Of a stretch of 42,536 nucleotides of DNA, positions 23,115-30,566 are shown piece after piece. The DNA is from JBMNQI01 sp050944055 (lineage in GTDB: Bacteria; Bacillota; Clostridia; Oscillospirales; Oscillospiraceae): positions 1 to 42,536 of the forward strand of contig JBMNQI010000013.1 in NCBI GenBank assembly GCA_050944055.1, read 5' to 3'. Under the pieces are notes generated by a model. It was not told the DNA's origin. It ran no database searches and saw nothing but the letters and a program-made list of their open reading frames with translations. Position 1 is the first letter of the stretch; each line of letters starts with the position of its first letter. The translations under genes and the position numbers were made by a program.

Positions 23115-23142
23115 AGAAACAGGCCGCTTTCGGCCTGTTTCT
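23115..23142. terminator. Terminator between degV and the lipid kinase gene
   Basis: A perfect 12-bp stem, AGAAACAGGCCG (23115-23126) with CGGCCTGTTTCT (23131-23142), loop CTTT. It serves the convergent pair; the T richness is modest on both sides. Confidence 0.75.
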
Positions 23143-23161
23143 ATTTGACTGTTTGACTTTG

Positions 23162-24043
23162 CTACTTGCCGGCCATTATGGTTACGGGATTGTGCAGGCA
23201 GCGTATATTAACCGACGTGTGGCTGCCGCCGTCCTCGCCGTCCAGGGTCCAGGGAACGGGTTCCGGCGCCGAACAGACTACGGATTTTGACTTTACAAAT
23301 ATAATATGCTCGTCGCTGAAATCACGGTTGTTAATCGACGCTATTGTGCGGCTGAGTTCGTTCAGGTTACCGAAGCCGCGTATGAACAGGACTTCAAGCA
23401 GCCCGTCGTTGAGCGCCACGCGCCCGGGGTCCAGCTTCAGTATCCCTCCGCCTACGGAGAGCGTGTTCGTGACGGCGCCGAAGATAAAATCATCCTCAAA
23501 AACGCCCTCGTCAGTATCGATTTTCATATGGAAGGAATGGATTTTCGGCAGCCGGCGCAGGGCCTCAAGAACATAAGCCACGTTCCCTAGATTGTTCTTC
23601 AGGTTCTGCGGCGTGGAGTAGCTTACTTCGGAAAACGCCCCGAAGGCCGCGACATATACAAATATCCTGTCGTTAAACCGGCCTACGTCAAGAGTAAAGC
23701 TTCTCCCGTTGAGAACGATTTCCGCAGCCTTCAAAGGCTCAAGCGGCAGACCAAGCGAATTTGCAGTGTCGTTAGCCGAGCCGGAAGGAATATAGCCCAG
23801 CATTGGGCGCTCCGGAAGCTCCAGAATACCGGATATTACCTCGTTTAGAGTCCCGTCGCCGCCGCTGCAGACTATCATATCGTAGCTGTGGCCCGACTTA
23901 AGAACGGTTTTTTTCGCGTCAAGAGGAGCCAGCGTGGGATGAACCGTGACGTCCCAGCCGTTTCTTGTAAAGTACTCGGTCACCGCGCCGAGCGACCTTC
24001 TGGCCCTGCTCTTGCCGGCGTAGAAATTGACTATATAAAGCAT
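23162..24043 (-). CDS. Diacylglycerol/lipid kinase family protein (YegS/BmrU/DgkB-like)
   Basis: A cytoplasmic kinase of the DagK catalytic-domain family that phosphorylates a lipid such as diacylglycerol. From ATG 24043 it has 293 residues. LYIVNFYAGKSRARR is the N-terminal strand and phosphate-binding region. The nucleotide-binding GGDGTLNEVISGI is near residue 65, followed by LGYIPSGSANDTANSLGLPLEPLKAAE. The C-terminal beta-sandwich domain contains DDFIFGAVTNTLSVGGGILKLDPGRVALNDGLLEVLFI, and the late WTLDGE is typical. The exact start is open: TTG 24052 has GAGGTG at an ideal six bases and would add three residues, and GTG 24061 would add six. DgkB versus the broader YegS group cannot be settled by eye. 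Confidence 0.9.
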   Translation of the reverse strand: MLYIVNFYAGKSRARRSLGAVTEYFTRNGWDVTVHPTLAPLDAKKTVLKSGHSYDMIVCSGGDGTLNEVISGILELPERPMLGYIPSGSANDTANSLGLPLEPLKAAEIVLNGRSFTLDVGRFNDRIFVYVAAFGAFSEVSYSTPQNLKNNLGNVAYVLEALRRLPKIHSFHMKIDTDEGVFEDDFIFGAVTNTLSVGGGILKLDPGRVALNDGLLEVLFIRGFGNLNELSRTIASINNRDFSDEHIIFVKSKSVVCSAPEPVPWTLDGEDGGSHTSVNIRCLHNPVTIMAGK

Positions 24044-24122
24044 CTTTCCCAAGGGCGACACCTCGCGATGTATTGTTCATTATGAATCTTATTATAGCGT
24101 CAATTGAAAAAAAAGCAATATT

Positions 24123-24614
24123 TCAATACTGCATGTTCTGCTTTATAATTCTCCACTCCCTGGCAAGGCGCTCGAGCGAAAACATGGCGTTTGCTGGACT
24201 TGTGGAAGGCAGAGGGACAATGCTTTTACCTGTTACCGGGAGGATATACCGGTTATATATTCTTTCGGCGGCCCGGCCGTTTGCATATATCCGGCTGATA
24301 CTGCTCCCGGCTAGTACTGCTCCGATATCGTTGGGCGAAACGTTTCGTATGGAGGAATCGCTTGAGCCTTCAATTTCGCAGGACCCCACCACATCCCATA
24401 TAGCAACTCCGTGACGCAGCAGGAATTCCTTCTTTTCCTCAACGCTTTGAGGCTCGGCGCAGCCGAAAACCATGGCCAGCACTCTCCAGAAACGGTTTTG
24501 CGGGTGCCCGTAATAAAACATATTGGCGCGTGATTTTACAGACGGGAAAGTCCCAAGAATCAGTACGCGCGAATCCCCATTATATACGGGCTCGAACGGA
24601 TGTTTAAGAAGCAT
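24123..24614 (-). CDS. DNA-deoxyinosine/uracil glycosylase superfamily protein (HDG-like)
   Basis: A 163-residue base-excision repair enzyme of the uracil-DNA glycosylase superfamily. The opening RVLILGTFPSVKSRANMFYYGHPQNRFWRVL is the recognisable signature of the short hypoxanthine-DNA glycosylase group: LGTFPS is the equivalent of the UDG water-activating loop, and the YYGHPQNRFW segment binds the base. The second loop appears as LPSTSPAN near residue 138. Such enzymes remove deaminated adenine (hypoxanthine) and sometimes uracil from DNA. The family position is clear, but the base specificity is inferred from motif resemblance. GGAG precedes the ATG. The gene is probably transcribed alone. 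Confidence 0.85.
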   Translation of the reverse strand: MLLKHPFEPVYNGDSRVLILGTFPSVKSRANMFYYGHPQNRFWRVLAMVFGCAEPQSVEEKKEFLLRHGVAIWDVVGSCEIEGSSDSSIRNVSPNDIGAVLAGSSISRIYANGRAAERIYNRYILPVTGKSIVPLPSTSPANAMFSLERLAREWRIIKQNMQY

Positions 24615-24690
24615 GTCGTTTCTCCGGATAGTTTGTTTTAAGCCATTATATTGCTTTCATCTACTTATCGCAAGCTCACAAATAAATTGG

Positions 24691-24720
24691 AAATCCGCCG
24701 CAGTTTTTTGCGGCGGATTT
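24691..24720. terminator. Terminator downstream of the DUF1700 gene
   Basis: A perfect 12-bp stem, AAATCCGCCGCA (24691-24702) with TGCGGCGGATTT (24709-24720), loop GTTTTT. It lies 44 bases beyond the stop of the minus-strand gene. Confidence 0.7.
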
Positions 24721-24763
24721 GATAATAGCTTCAATACGCTCCGCTTGAACAAATAGAGTTTAA

Positions 24764-25495
24764 TCAGCCGGCGGCGCTGTAACCGAACCAGCCCCAGGCA
24801 TGCCAAAACTCAAGCGCTCCGGAAGAGAACATAGACAGTATCATTCCAAGCACGAAGCAGGCGGCAAACAGCGCCAGGGAGAACAGCGCGACAGTGCGAA
24901 GGCGCCTGTTTGTCTTAACCGGCAGCTGAGGGTGTATTGCGAGCGATGGGAGTACAGGCCTGCCCGAAGCGGCGGCCAGTGAGTTTTGATGGAAGCGGCC
25001 GTATGAACGCATAAGCTGGCGAATAAATGCGGCGAAATATACGCAGCCCGCGGCCGTCAGCACGGCAAGCGCGGCAAGCGACAGCCCGAAAACCGCCGCG
25101 CACCAGTATGGCATGGGAGGTATAAGCGAGCGCGGGCTTATGCCTGCGAAAAGGCAGGCGGCGGATACGGCATTGCCAATCGAGAAGACTGCCATAACCG
25201 CCTCCCAGGCCATAAGCAAAAAGAAGAAAGCGCCTGCAAAAAAGTCAATAACGCAAAGCCCCGCAACCGTGGCAGCTTTCCTGCCCGAGGGCTTTCTGTT
25301 TTCAACAGTTCTCTCAAACTGAGAGGCAATCTGGGCAGGGTCGCCCAGCTTTGCCGCTATCTCCTCTTCCGAGAATCCGTCGGCAAGCTTGAAGGAAAAG
25401 TGCTGCCGGTACTCGCTTATGATGTCGTCCGTATCGGAAATATTATTCTTTCTCAGCTCGTCTGCAAGCTTTGACAGGAATTCATCCCTTGTCAT
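24764..25495 (-). CDS. DUF1700/HAAS-domain membrane protein
   Basis: A 243-residue membrane protein. The N-terminal ~60 residues are a soluble helical HAAS-type domain (EFLSKLADELRKNNISDTDDIISEYRQHF, SEEEIAAKLGDPAQIASQFE). Hydrophobic segments follow near residues 75-125 and 140-165, with a last pair towards the C terminus (VALFSLALFAACFVLGMIL). Proteins of this type are usually encoded next to PadR regulators and are thought to help sense or respond to envelope stress; no precise function is established. I choose ATG 25495 because GGAGG lies nine bases upstream inside the padR 3' end. The gene overlaps padR by 14 bases. The third partner often seen in such operons (a DUF4097 protein) is absent here. 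Confidence 0.88.
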   Translation of the reverse strand: MTRDEFLSKLADELRKNNISDTDDIISEYRQHFSFKLADGFSEEEIAAKLGDPAQIASQFERTVENRKPSGRKAATVAGLCVIDFFAGAFFFLLMAWEAVMAVFSIGNAVSAACLFAGISPRSLIPPMPYWCAAVFGLSLAALAVLTAAGCVYFAAFIRQLMRSYGRFHQNSLAAASGRPVLPSLAIHPQLPVKTNRRLRTVALFSLALFAACFVLGMILSMFSSGALEFWHAWGWFGYSAAG

Positions 25496-25808
25496 TATCG
25501 TCATCCTCCAATAAGTTTTCTACCGCTTTGGCAAAAACCAGGTATTCTTCGCGTTCTCTTTCGTAGGCCTCCCGCCCGAGGCTTGTGATTGAATAATACT
25601 TGCGAGGCGGCCCGCCGCTTTCCTCCTGAACATAAGTTGACAGCAGGCCTTCGTTTTTCAGCTTTCTCAGAATCGGGTAAACCGTGCCGTCTGCAATATT
25701 GATATGGTTTGAGAGATATTCGGATATTTCGTATCCATACCAATCGTGTTTTTTCAGCAGCGATAATACGCAAAGCTCCAATACGCCCTTTTTATACTGT
25801 GTATTCAC
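25482..25808 (-). CDS. PadR family transcriptional regulator
   Basis: A 108-residue winged-helix repressor. YKKGVLELCVLSLLKKHDWYGYEISEYLS contains the first helices and the ligand-facing region, INIADGTVYPILRKLKNEGLLSTYVQEE is the recognition helix and start of the wing, and GGPPRKYYSITSLGREAYERE is the wing with the typical Gly-Pro-Pro-Arg-Lys-Tyr-Tyr. The C-terminal helix for dimerisation is short, as in the small PadR-s2 group. It starts at GTG 25808 behind a strong GAAGGAGG. It lies immediately downstream of a consensus promoter and ahead of the DUF1700 gene it presumably controls; such regulators usually repress their own operon. Confidence 0.94.
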   Translation of the reverse strand: MNTQYKKGVLELCVLSLLKKHDWYGYEISEYLSNHINIADGTVYPILRKLKNEGLLSTYVQEESGGPPRKYYSITSLGREAYEREREEYLVFAKAVENLLEDDDNDKG

Positions 25809-25857
25809 ATATGCCCTCCTTCAATAATAATCAATAGAGCATGTTATCTACTACTAT

Positions 25858-25886
25858 ATTATATTTAATAGTTAGGGAAATGTCAA
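25858..25886 (-). promoter_or_regulatory. Consensus promoter of the padR operon
   Basis: On the minus strand a perfect TTGACA (25881-25886), 17 bases, and a perfect TATAAT (25858-25863). An ACTA/TAGT imperfect dyad spans the -10 box and could be a self-repression site; that part is inference. Confidence 0.85.
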
Positions 25887-25918
25887 GCAGTTTTCTGGAT
25901 TTATATATACACAATAAA

Positions 25919-25999
25919 AAAAGCCCAAATTCGCCATCCTGCGCCGGGGAAGCGTGAATCCTCAGCCGCCAAACCGGGATAAGACTAATTTGGGCTTTT
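25919..25999 (-). terminator. Long-loop terminator of the MBOAT/SGNH operon
   Basis: A 13-bp stem (AAAAGCCCAAATT and its complement at 25919-25931 and 25987-25999) separated by 55 bases of GC-rich sequence with internal pairing. On the minus strand the arm runs into TTTTTTTATTG, so it terminates the SGNH hydrolase gene that ends at 26027. Confidence 0.7.
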
Positions 26000-26026
26000 A
26001 TTCTATAATAATTTTTGTTTGTGCCG

Positions 26027-27028
26027 CTACTTCACGACGCCCATTGTGCAGAACCAGTCGCTCCAGTTTTTATAGTATTTCGCGAAAATGTGCACGCCGT
26101 CACCCGTATATTCTTCGGCGAGGTTTCCGGACCCGTCGTTAAAAACAGGGTTTATGTCCAGGTAATAAACTGTTTCGCCGTCGGCCAGCCTGGATATGTC
26201 GCTGTTAAAGCGAGAGATGTTCTGGTTGTTGAATATGGCGTCGCCTTCAGATTTTGTTTTGGAGACATATAGATTTGCCTCAATAAATATCAGGGCTTCG
26301 GGCTCAAACTCCCTGATTTTGGTTACGACCTCCTTATATTTTTCCACCGTCTGATTGTAGTTGTAACCCAGCTCGTTAATGCCTAACATTATGTAAACCT
26401 TGCCGTAGGTCTGGCTCTCGAGCAGCTCCGAAAGGTCGGTAAGGCCGATATTCGCCACGGAAACCTTTTCAGAGAACAGGTTATAGACGCTCATGCCCGT
26501 GCCCGCGAAGAAGGTCGCGTTGGCGATACCTCCGTATTCCATTATACCGACTGTCCTTGAATCGCCTATAAACAGCGCGTCGTCAAAATATTCCGCCGGA
26601 ACCTCCTGGAAAGCCTGCGAAACTTCGGATGGAGGCGCGGCCGTATCGTCTTCACCGGCGCGCGAGCCCGCGGCTTCGGCGCTGCCTTCGCTTTCGGCGC
26701 CGCCGCTTCCGGGCTGAGCTTCGGGCTGGGAGCAGTCCGACGCCTCTATTTCCGCTTCTTCAGGCGGTGAGCTGTGCGATACGCCGCCTGCGGGCAGGAC
26801 TTCGGGATTGCCGGCGTCCATCGTATTATCGCTTTTTCCGTGTTGAGCGCTTATGGGCGAGGACGCGCTAAGGCCGGTTTCCGCCTCCGGGACGGATTTT
26901 TCGCCGCAAGTCTTATCGCCACTGTGCTCTTTATGTACGCCGAAGGCGCGGTTAAGCCCTATGGGAAGGGCAATAAGGCATGTCAGAATAAGCATTATGA
27001 TGAATGAATACTTAATGAAAAACTTCAT
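26027..27028 (-). CDS. Membrane-anchored SGNH/GDSL-type esterase or acyltransferase
   Basis: A 333-residue protein with an N-terminal membrane helix (residues 5-25) and a Ser/Glu/Pro/Gly-rich spacer of about 110 residues. The extracytoplasmic SGNH domain has block I FIGDSRTVG with the nucleophilic serine near residue 155, the glycine block as AGTGMSVY, block III as MLGINELG in place of the usual GxND, and block V as DGVH near residue 310 supplying Asp and His. It follows the MBOAT gene by ten bases, the arrangement of PatA/PatB or AlgI/AlgJ-type systems. There the MBOAT protein moves an acyl group across the membrane and the SGNH protein places it on (or removes it from) a surface polymer. 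The target polymer is unknown. Start ATG 27028 is preceded by GAGGG. Confidence 0.88.
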   Translation of the reverse strand: MKFFIKYSFIIMLILTCLIALPIGLNRAFGVHKEHSGDKTCGEKSVPEAETGLSASSPISAQHGKSDNTMDAGNPEVLPAGGVSHSSPPEEAEIEASDCSQPEAQPGSGGAESEGSAEAAGSRAGEDDTAAPPSEVSQAFQEVPAEYFDDALFIGDSRTVGIMEYGGIANATFFAGTGMSVYNLFSEKVSVANIGLTDLSELLESQTYGKVYIMLGINELGYNYNQTVEKYKEVVTKIREFEPEALIFIEANLYVSKTKSEGDAIFNNQNISRFNSDISRLADGETVYYLDINPVFNDGSGNLAEEYTGDGVHIFAKYYKNWSDWFCTMGVVK

Positions 27029-27038
27029 TTTCCGGCCC

Positions 27039-28451
27039 TCAGAATTTAAAATACAGGAAAGGATCGTCAAGCCCTTTGTAAAGGCAGTATACGCAGGCCC
27101 AGAATACAATTATCAGGACAACGGCGCTAAACACGCTTCCTTTTATTCTATTGTAAATCTTCCTCGGCAGTTGTGTGCAGAAAAACAGGCCGATAAGCAG
27201 CACGATGCCGTACATTTTTCCGTACTTTATATAATCCAGGGAATACACGTTGATACCCGGCCCGGAAAACGGAAACAGCCTTCCAAAATATATTCTGAGG
27301 CTGGAAAAATCAGTTATGGCAAAGACCGCCCACATAAGCGGTATGACTGCGGCCATATATATATGGCCGAAAACCGGTTTTTTGTTCAGGAAATCACCGA
27401 TAAGGAATTTTTCGACCGCGATAATCAGGAAGGTAATAAGCCCCCAAAGCACGAAATTCCAGCTTGCCCCGTGCCACAGGCCGGTCAGCAGCCATACGAC
27501 GAGCATATTGCGGAATGCTTTCGCCTTTCCGCTCCTGCTCCCGCCGAGCGGTATGTATATATAGTTTCGAAACCATAAGCCGAGCGTCATATGCCATCTT
27601 CGCCAGAAATCCGTCATAGTGAGCGCCGTATACGGGCTGTTGAAGTTTTCCGGCAGCTCAAAGCCCAGCATCCTGCCAAGCCCCACGGCCATCAGCGAAT
27701 AGCCCCAGAAATCGAAGTATATCTGCATGCTGAAGGCGACAACGCCCATCCAGGCCAGAGGCGTGGATATGCTGTCAAAGCCGATTGACCCGATGTCCGA
27801 CCACAGCCGGCCGATCTGGTTGGCGAGAAGCACCTTAAGCCCCAGCCCCGCGGTAAAATCCATCAGCCCGCTGTTGACGCTGCTCAGCGAGTGCCTTCGC
27901 CCGTCAATCTGTTCGGACACGCCGGAGTATGCAACTATCGGGCCGGCTATAAGGCGGGGAAACATGCAAAGATAAACCCCGAGCTTTATAGGCGATTTTT
28001 CGGCGTGAATTTTCCCCGTGTAAACGTCGGCAATGTAAGACACAATCGAGAAAGTATAAAAACTGATTCCGAGAGGCAGTATCAAGCCGACGCCCGGCAG
28101 GTTTATGCCATTCAGAGCGGGGAAGAGGTTTAATAGGCCGGTTGCGGTTTCAAGAAGGAAGTTGAGATATTTAAAGGCGAAAAGGCAGCCGATATTATAG
28201 ATAAGAGCCAGTATGAAAATAAGCTTTCGGTATCTTCCGTACGCCTCTATACCGAATCCGGCGGCGTAATTCACAGCGACCGAGGCAATCAGTAGAATCA
28301 GGGCGAGTGGCTGCGATATAGTCCCGTAAGCGTAGAACGCGAGGCTGCCCAGCAGCAGCCAGGAGTTTTTATATCTGTCCCGCAACAAAAAATATACGGC
28401 CAAGAAGACAGGTAAAAATATGAAAATGAATTCAAGGCTGCTGAAAACCAA
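27039..28451 (-). CDS. MBOAT family membrane O-acyltransferase (AlgI/PatA/DltB-like)
   Basis: A 470-residue polytopic membrane protein. The N terminus VFSSLEFIFIFLPVFLAVYFLL is the classic AlgI-type start, which supports the TTG initiator at 28451 with GGGG eight bases upstream. There are about ten hydrophobic helices. The family catalytic stretch is visible: NSPYTALTMTDFWRRWHMTLGLWFRNYIYIPLGGSR and then WLLTGLWHGASWNFVLWGL, with the invariant histidine near residue 325. Such proteins transfer acetyl (or other acyl) groups from a cytoplasmic donor across the membrane for O-acylation of peptidoglycan, teichoic acid or exopolysaccharide. The adjacent SGNH protein is its likely partner. DltB is less likely because no dltA or dltC is nearby. 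Confidence 0.93.
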   Translation of the reverse strand: MVFSSLEFIFIFLPVFLAVYFLLRDRYKNSWLLLGSLAFYAYGTISQPLALILLIASVAVNYAAGFGIEAYGRYRKLIFILALIYNIGCLFAFKYLNFLLETATGLLNLFPALNGINLPGVGLILPLGISFYTFSIVSYIADVYTGKIHAEKSPIKLGVYLCMFPRLIAGPIVAYSGVSEQIDGRRHSLSSVNSGLMDFTAGLGLKVLLANQIGRLWSDIGSIGFDSISTPLAWMGVVAFSMQIYFDFWGYSLMAVGLGRMLGFELPENFNSPYTALTMTDFWRRWHMTLGLWFRNYIYIPLGGSRSGKAKAFRNMLVVWLLTGLWHGASWNFVLWGLITFLIIAVEKFLIGDFLNKKPVFGHIYMAAVIPLMWAVFAITDFSSLRIYFGRLFPFSGPGINVYSLDYIKYGKMYGIVLLIGLFFCTQLPRKIYNRIKGSVFSAVVLIIVFWACVYCLYKGLDDPFLYFKF

Positions 28452-28722
28452 GTGCCGATCCCCGCCCCAACCGATATTCTGAATCTACACACAATTATAA
28501 ACCAGAGGGCAGGAGAAAGAGGTTACATAATTATTTTATTTAATTACAAATAATTAAAATTACCATATTTTGTATTTATCACGAAAAATATTGAAGTAAC
28601 TCAATTATCAGCGTTATTTTTGCGGAAAAAGTAAAAAAAGTAACAATACGGCTTGCGCTTCGCCCGGCTGTAGTTGAAATTTACATAATGTGAAGGATGA
28701 GTATTTGCCTTCGATATAAAAA
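28452..28722. other. AT-rich intergenic stretch without a visible gene
   Basis: Between the MBOAT start (28451) and the alpha/beta hydrolase stop (28800) lie 348 bases without a credible gene; the last part is the terminator at 28723-28759. Bases 28525-28660 are strongly AT-rich with runs such as AATAATTAAAATTA. On the minus strand a TATAAT (28494-28499) is a candidate -10 for the MBOAT operon, but no convincing -35 hexamer lies at the right distance. A small frame (28601-28819) overlaps the terminator and has no ribosome site. Confidence 0.6.
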
Positions 28723-28759
28723 CAGCCCGCCCGGGGAGCAGACTGCCCGAGACAGGCTG
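28723..28759 (-). terminator. Terminator of the alpha/beta hydrolase gene
   Basis: On the minus strand CAGCCTGTCTCGGG (28759-28746) pairs with CCCGGGCGGGCTG (28735-28723), with GU pairs and one bulge, then TTTTTATAT. It lies 40 bases after the stop codon. Confidence 0.8.
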
Positions 28760-28799
28760 GTATAAACTAATTGGAAGAGGGAGGAGTTTTCCTTCTCCG

Positions 28800-29750
28800 T
28801 CAGGCCAGATGCTTTGCAAGGAAATGCTTTACTCTCTCTTCATATTCGTCCCTATACAGCTTATATGACTGAACGTGCCCCGCTCCTTCGGGCTCCCAGA
28901 GCTCGGCATTTTCCTTATTCGGCGCCGCGTCGAAAATCTTTTCGCTGTCTGTGTACGGTATCGCTTTGTCGGCTTTGCCGTGTATAAGCAGCAGGCCCCT
29001 GCCGCCCAGCCCGGCGACGGAACGGCTTGGGCTGACGCTTTCGGGGTCAACACCGCTTAACGCGGGCAATACTGTCATTATAACCGGCGTGAAAGGCACG
29101 GAAGGCAGCTCGGACCACACCTGAAGATTGCTTTTGAGGTAATCGGTCAGATCTGCAAAAGGGCTGTCGGCGATGATCGCGTATACGTGCGGTGATTCCG
29201 TGCCCGCTGTTATTGCGACCGACGCGCCCATCGACCAGCCCAGAATCGCTATCTTTTCAGAGCCCAGATTCTTAGCAAGGCTGATTGCCGAGAGCATGTC
29301 ATATTTCTCGTTATGCCCCACGGTAGTCAGGTTCCCGCCCGACTCTCCGGAATCGCGGTAGTCAAAAAGAAGAATGTTATAGCCCTCGGCGGCCAGGCAT
29401 ACGGCAAGATTGAGCGCGCCTATACTGCTCATATCGCGGCAGTCCCCGTAACCGTGTGAAAATATCACGGTTTTCGGGGAAGCGGCGACCTTCCCGTCTC
29501 TCTGGGCGGGAACCCACCAACCCTGGAGCAGCGCGCCGTCAAGGCTGCTTTCAAATTCGACGTCGGTATAGCTAAGGCCAAATTCGCCCGGCGTATCCCT
29601 TATTGCCTCTCTCTCAGGGTGAAGAAGTGCGTTGCCCGCGTAGACGGATATCCCGACGACGGCTGTCGACGTAAGAAATAAGACGGACAGGACGAAAACC
29701 ACTATTCTTTTTATCAGCCTTCGCTTTCCTCCGGTTTCAGAATTCCCCAA
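28800..29750 (-). CDS. Membrane-anchored alpha/beta hydrolase
   Basis: An alpha/beta hydrolase with one N-terminal membrane helix (residues ~13-35, IVVFVLSVLFLTSTAVVGISVYAG), so the catalytic domain probably faces outside. The oxyanion region is VIFSHGYGDCRDM, the nucleophile elbow is GWSMGAS near residue 172, the acid is in LIHGKADKAIP, and the histidine is in EGAGHVQSYKLY near residue 290, giving a complete Ser-Asp-His triad. The pattern resembles the FrsA/BAAT-like or YqkD-type extracellular hydrolases of Bacillota. The substrate is unknown. The frame is open as far as 29885, but I start at TTG 29750 (316 residues) because AAGGAG lies eight bases before it and the residues upstream look non-coding. 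It stands alone, ended by a terminator. Confidence 0.88.
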   Translation of the reverse strand: MGNSETGGKRRLIKRIVVFVLSVLFLTSTAVVGISVYAGNALLHPEREAIRDTPGEFGLSYTDVEFESSLDGALLQGWWVPAQRDGKVAASPKTVIFSHGYGDCRDMSSIGALNLAVCLAAEGYNILLFDYRDSGESGGNLTTVGHNEKYDMLSAISLAKNLGSEKIAILGWSMGASVAITAGTESPHVYAIIADSPFADLTDYLKSNLQVWSELPSVPFTPVIMTVLPALSGVDPESVSPSRSVAGLGGRGLLLIHGKADKAIPYTDSEKIFDAAPNKENAELWEPEGAGHVQSYKLYRDEYEERVKHFLAKHLA

Positions 29751-29907
29751 TTCAATTGCTCCTTTTGCTGGAATTATTTCGGCTTTTGCAACATGCCTGA
29801 AAGCTGGAGATATACAGATTATTCCAACAAAGCGAGGCGGTTTATACCGGCTCTTATCATAAATGCCGTAAAAAAACCTCGGCATGGCGAAGCCCGGAGG
29901 ATGCTGC

Positions 29908-29937
29908 TTGACAAACCTAATAGCATTAGGATAGAAT
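29908..29937 (+). promoter_or_regulatory. Promoter of the tetR-MATE operon
   Basis: A perfect TTGACA (29908-29913), an 18-base spacer and TAGAAT (29932-29937). The spacer contains the first operator box described separately. Confidence 0.8.
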
Positions 29938-29955
29938 AACCCTAATGCTATTAGG
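29916..29955. promoter_or_regulatory. Two palindromic operator boxes for the TetR regulator
   Basis: CCTAATAGCATTAGG (29916-29930) and its exact reverse complement (29941-29955) are separated by ten bases. Each box is itself a dyad, CCTAAT-N3-ATTAGG. Box 1 lies between the -35 and -10 and box 2 covers the expected start site and runs up to the ribosome binding site, so a bound TetR dimer pair would block transcription. Confidence 0.85.
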
Positions 29956-29972
29956 CAAGGAGGTTATTGCTC

Positions 29973-30566
29973 ATGCCGCGCCAGGGGCTGAACAGGGAAG
30001 CGGTCACCGCTGCCGCAATTCGGCTGATTGAAGAAAAAGGAATTTCAGATTTTTCGTTGAATGAGCTTGCTAAATCATTGGATATCAAGCCCGCTTCTTT
30101 GTACAGCCATATCGAAAGCATAGACGGTCTTTTTACGGATATCGGCTTCATTGCCGTGCGGCTGATGGTATCGAGTGAAAAAGAAGCCATAAAAGGAAAA
30201 ACAAGAGACGAAGCTCTGTTTGCTCTGGCCTCGGCCTACCGGAAATTTGCAAAGGAACACTACGAGCTTTATTTGCTTGTAATGAATATTCCGAAAGGCA
30301 ATAATCCGGTGCTTGAGATGGCTGCGGGGGAGATTACGGAGCCAATTCTGGAAGTGCTTAATAGCTACAATATTACCAGGGAAATGCAGATGCATTTTCA
30401 GCGTTCCTTACGGAGCATGATGCACGGCTTTGTGGCGCATGAGGAATACGGGGCGTTTACTCATTTTCCGATTGAACGCGATAAAAGCTATGAAATATCG
30501 ATTCACATCATTGCGGAGAGTCTGCACAGATTAGAAGGCGAAAATATTGACAAATACGGAAAATGA
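29973..30566 (+). CDS. TetR/AcrR family transcriptional regulator (WHG-domain type)
   Basis: A 197-residue repressor. The N-terminal DNA-binding domain shows the TetR helix-turn-helix: REAVTAAAIRLIEEKGISDFSLNELAKSLDIKPASLYSHIESIDGLFTDIG. The C-terminal ligand domain (EALFALASAYRKFAKEHYELYLLVMNIPKG, then MHFQRSLRSMMHGFVAHEEYG) matches the WHG-containing TetR C-terminal group. AAGGAGG lies nine bases before ATG 29973. A TTG at 29967 is too close to that site. It overlaps the MATE exporter gene by 20 bases and lies just downstream of two palindromic boxes, so autorepression and control of the exporter are likely; the inducer is unknown. Base composition here is visibly lower in GC than in the flanking operons. 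Confidence 0.94.
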   Translation: MPRQGLNREAVTAAAIRLIEEKGISDFSLNELAKSLDIKPASLYSHIESIDGLFTDIGFIAVRLMVSSEKEAIKGKTRDEALFALASAYRKFAKEHYELYLLVMNIPKGNNPVLEMAAGEITEPILEVLNSYNITREMQMHFQRSLRSMMHGFVAHEEYGAFTHFPIERDKSYEISIHIIAESLHRLEGENIDKYGK

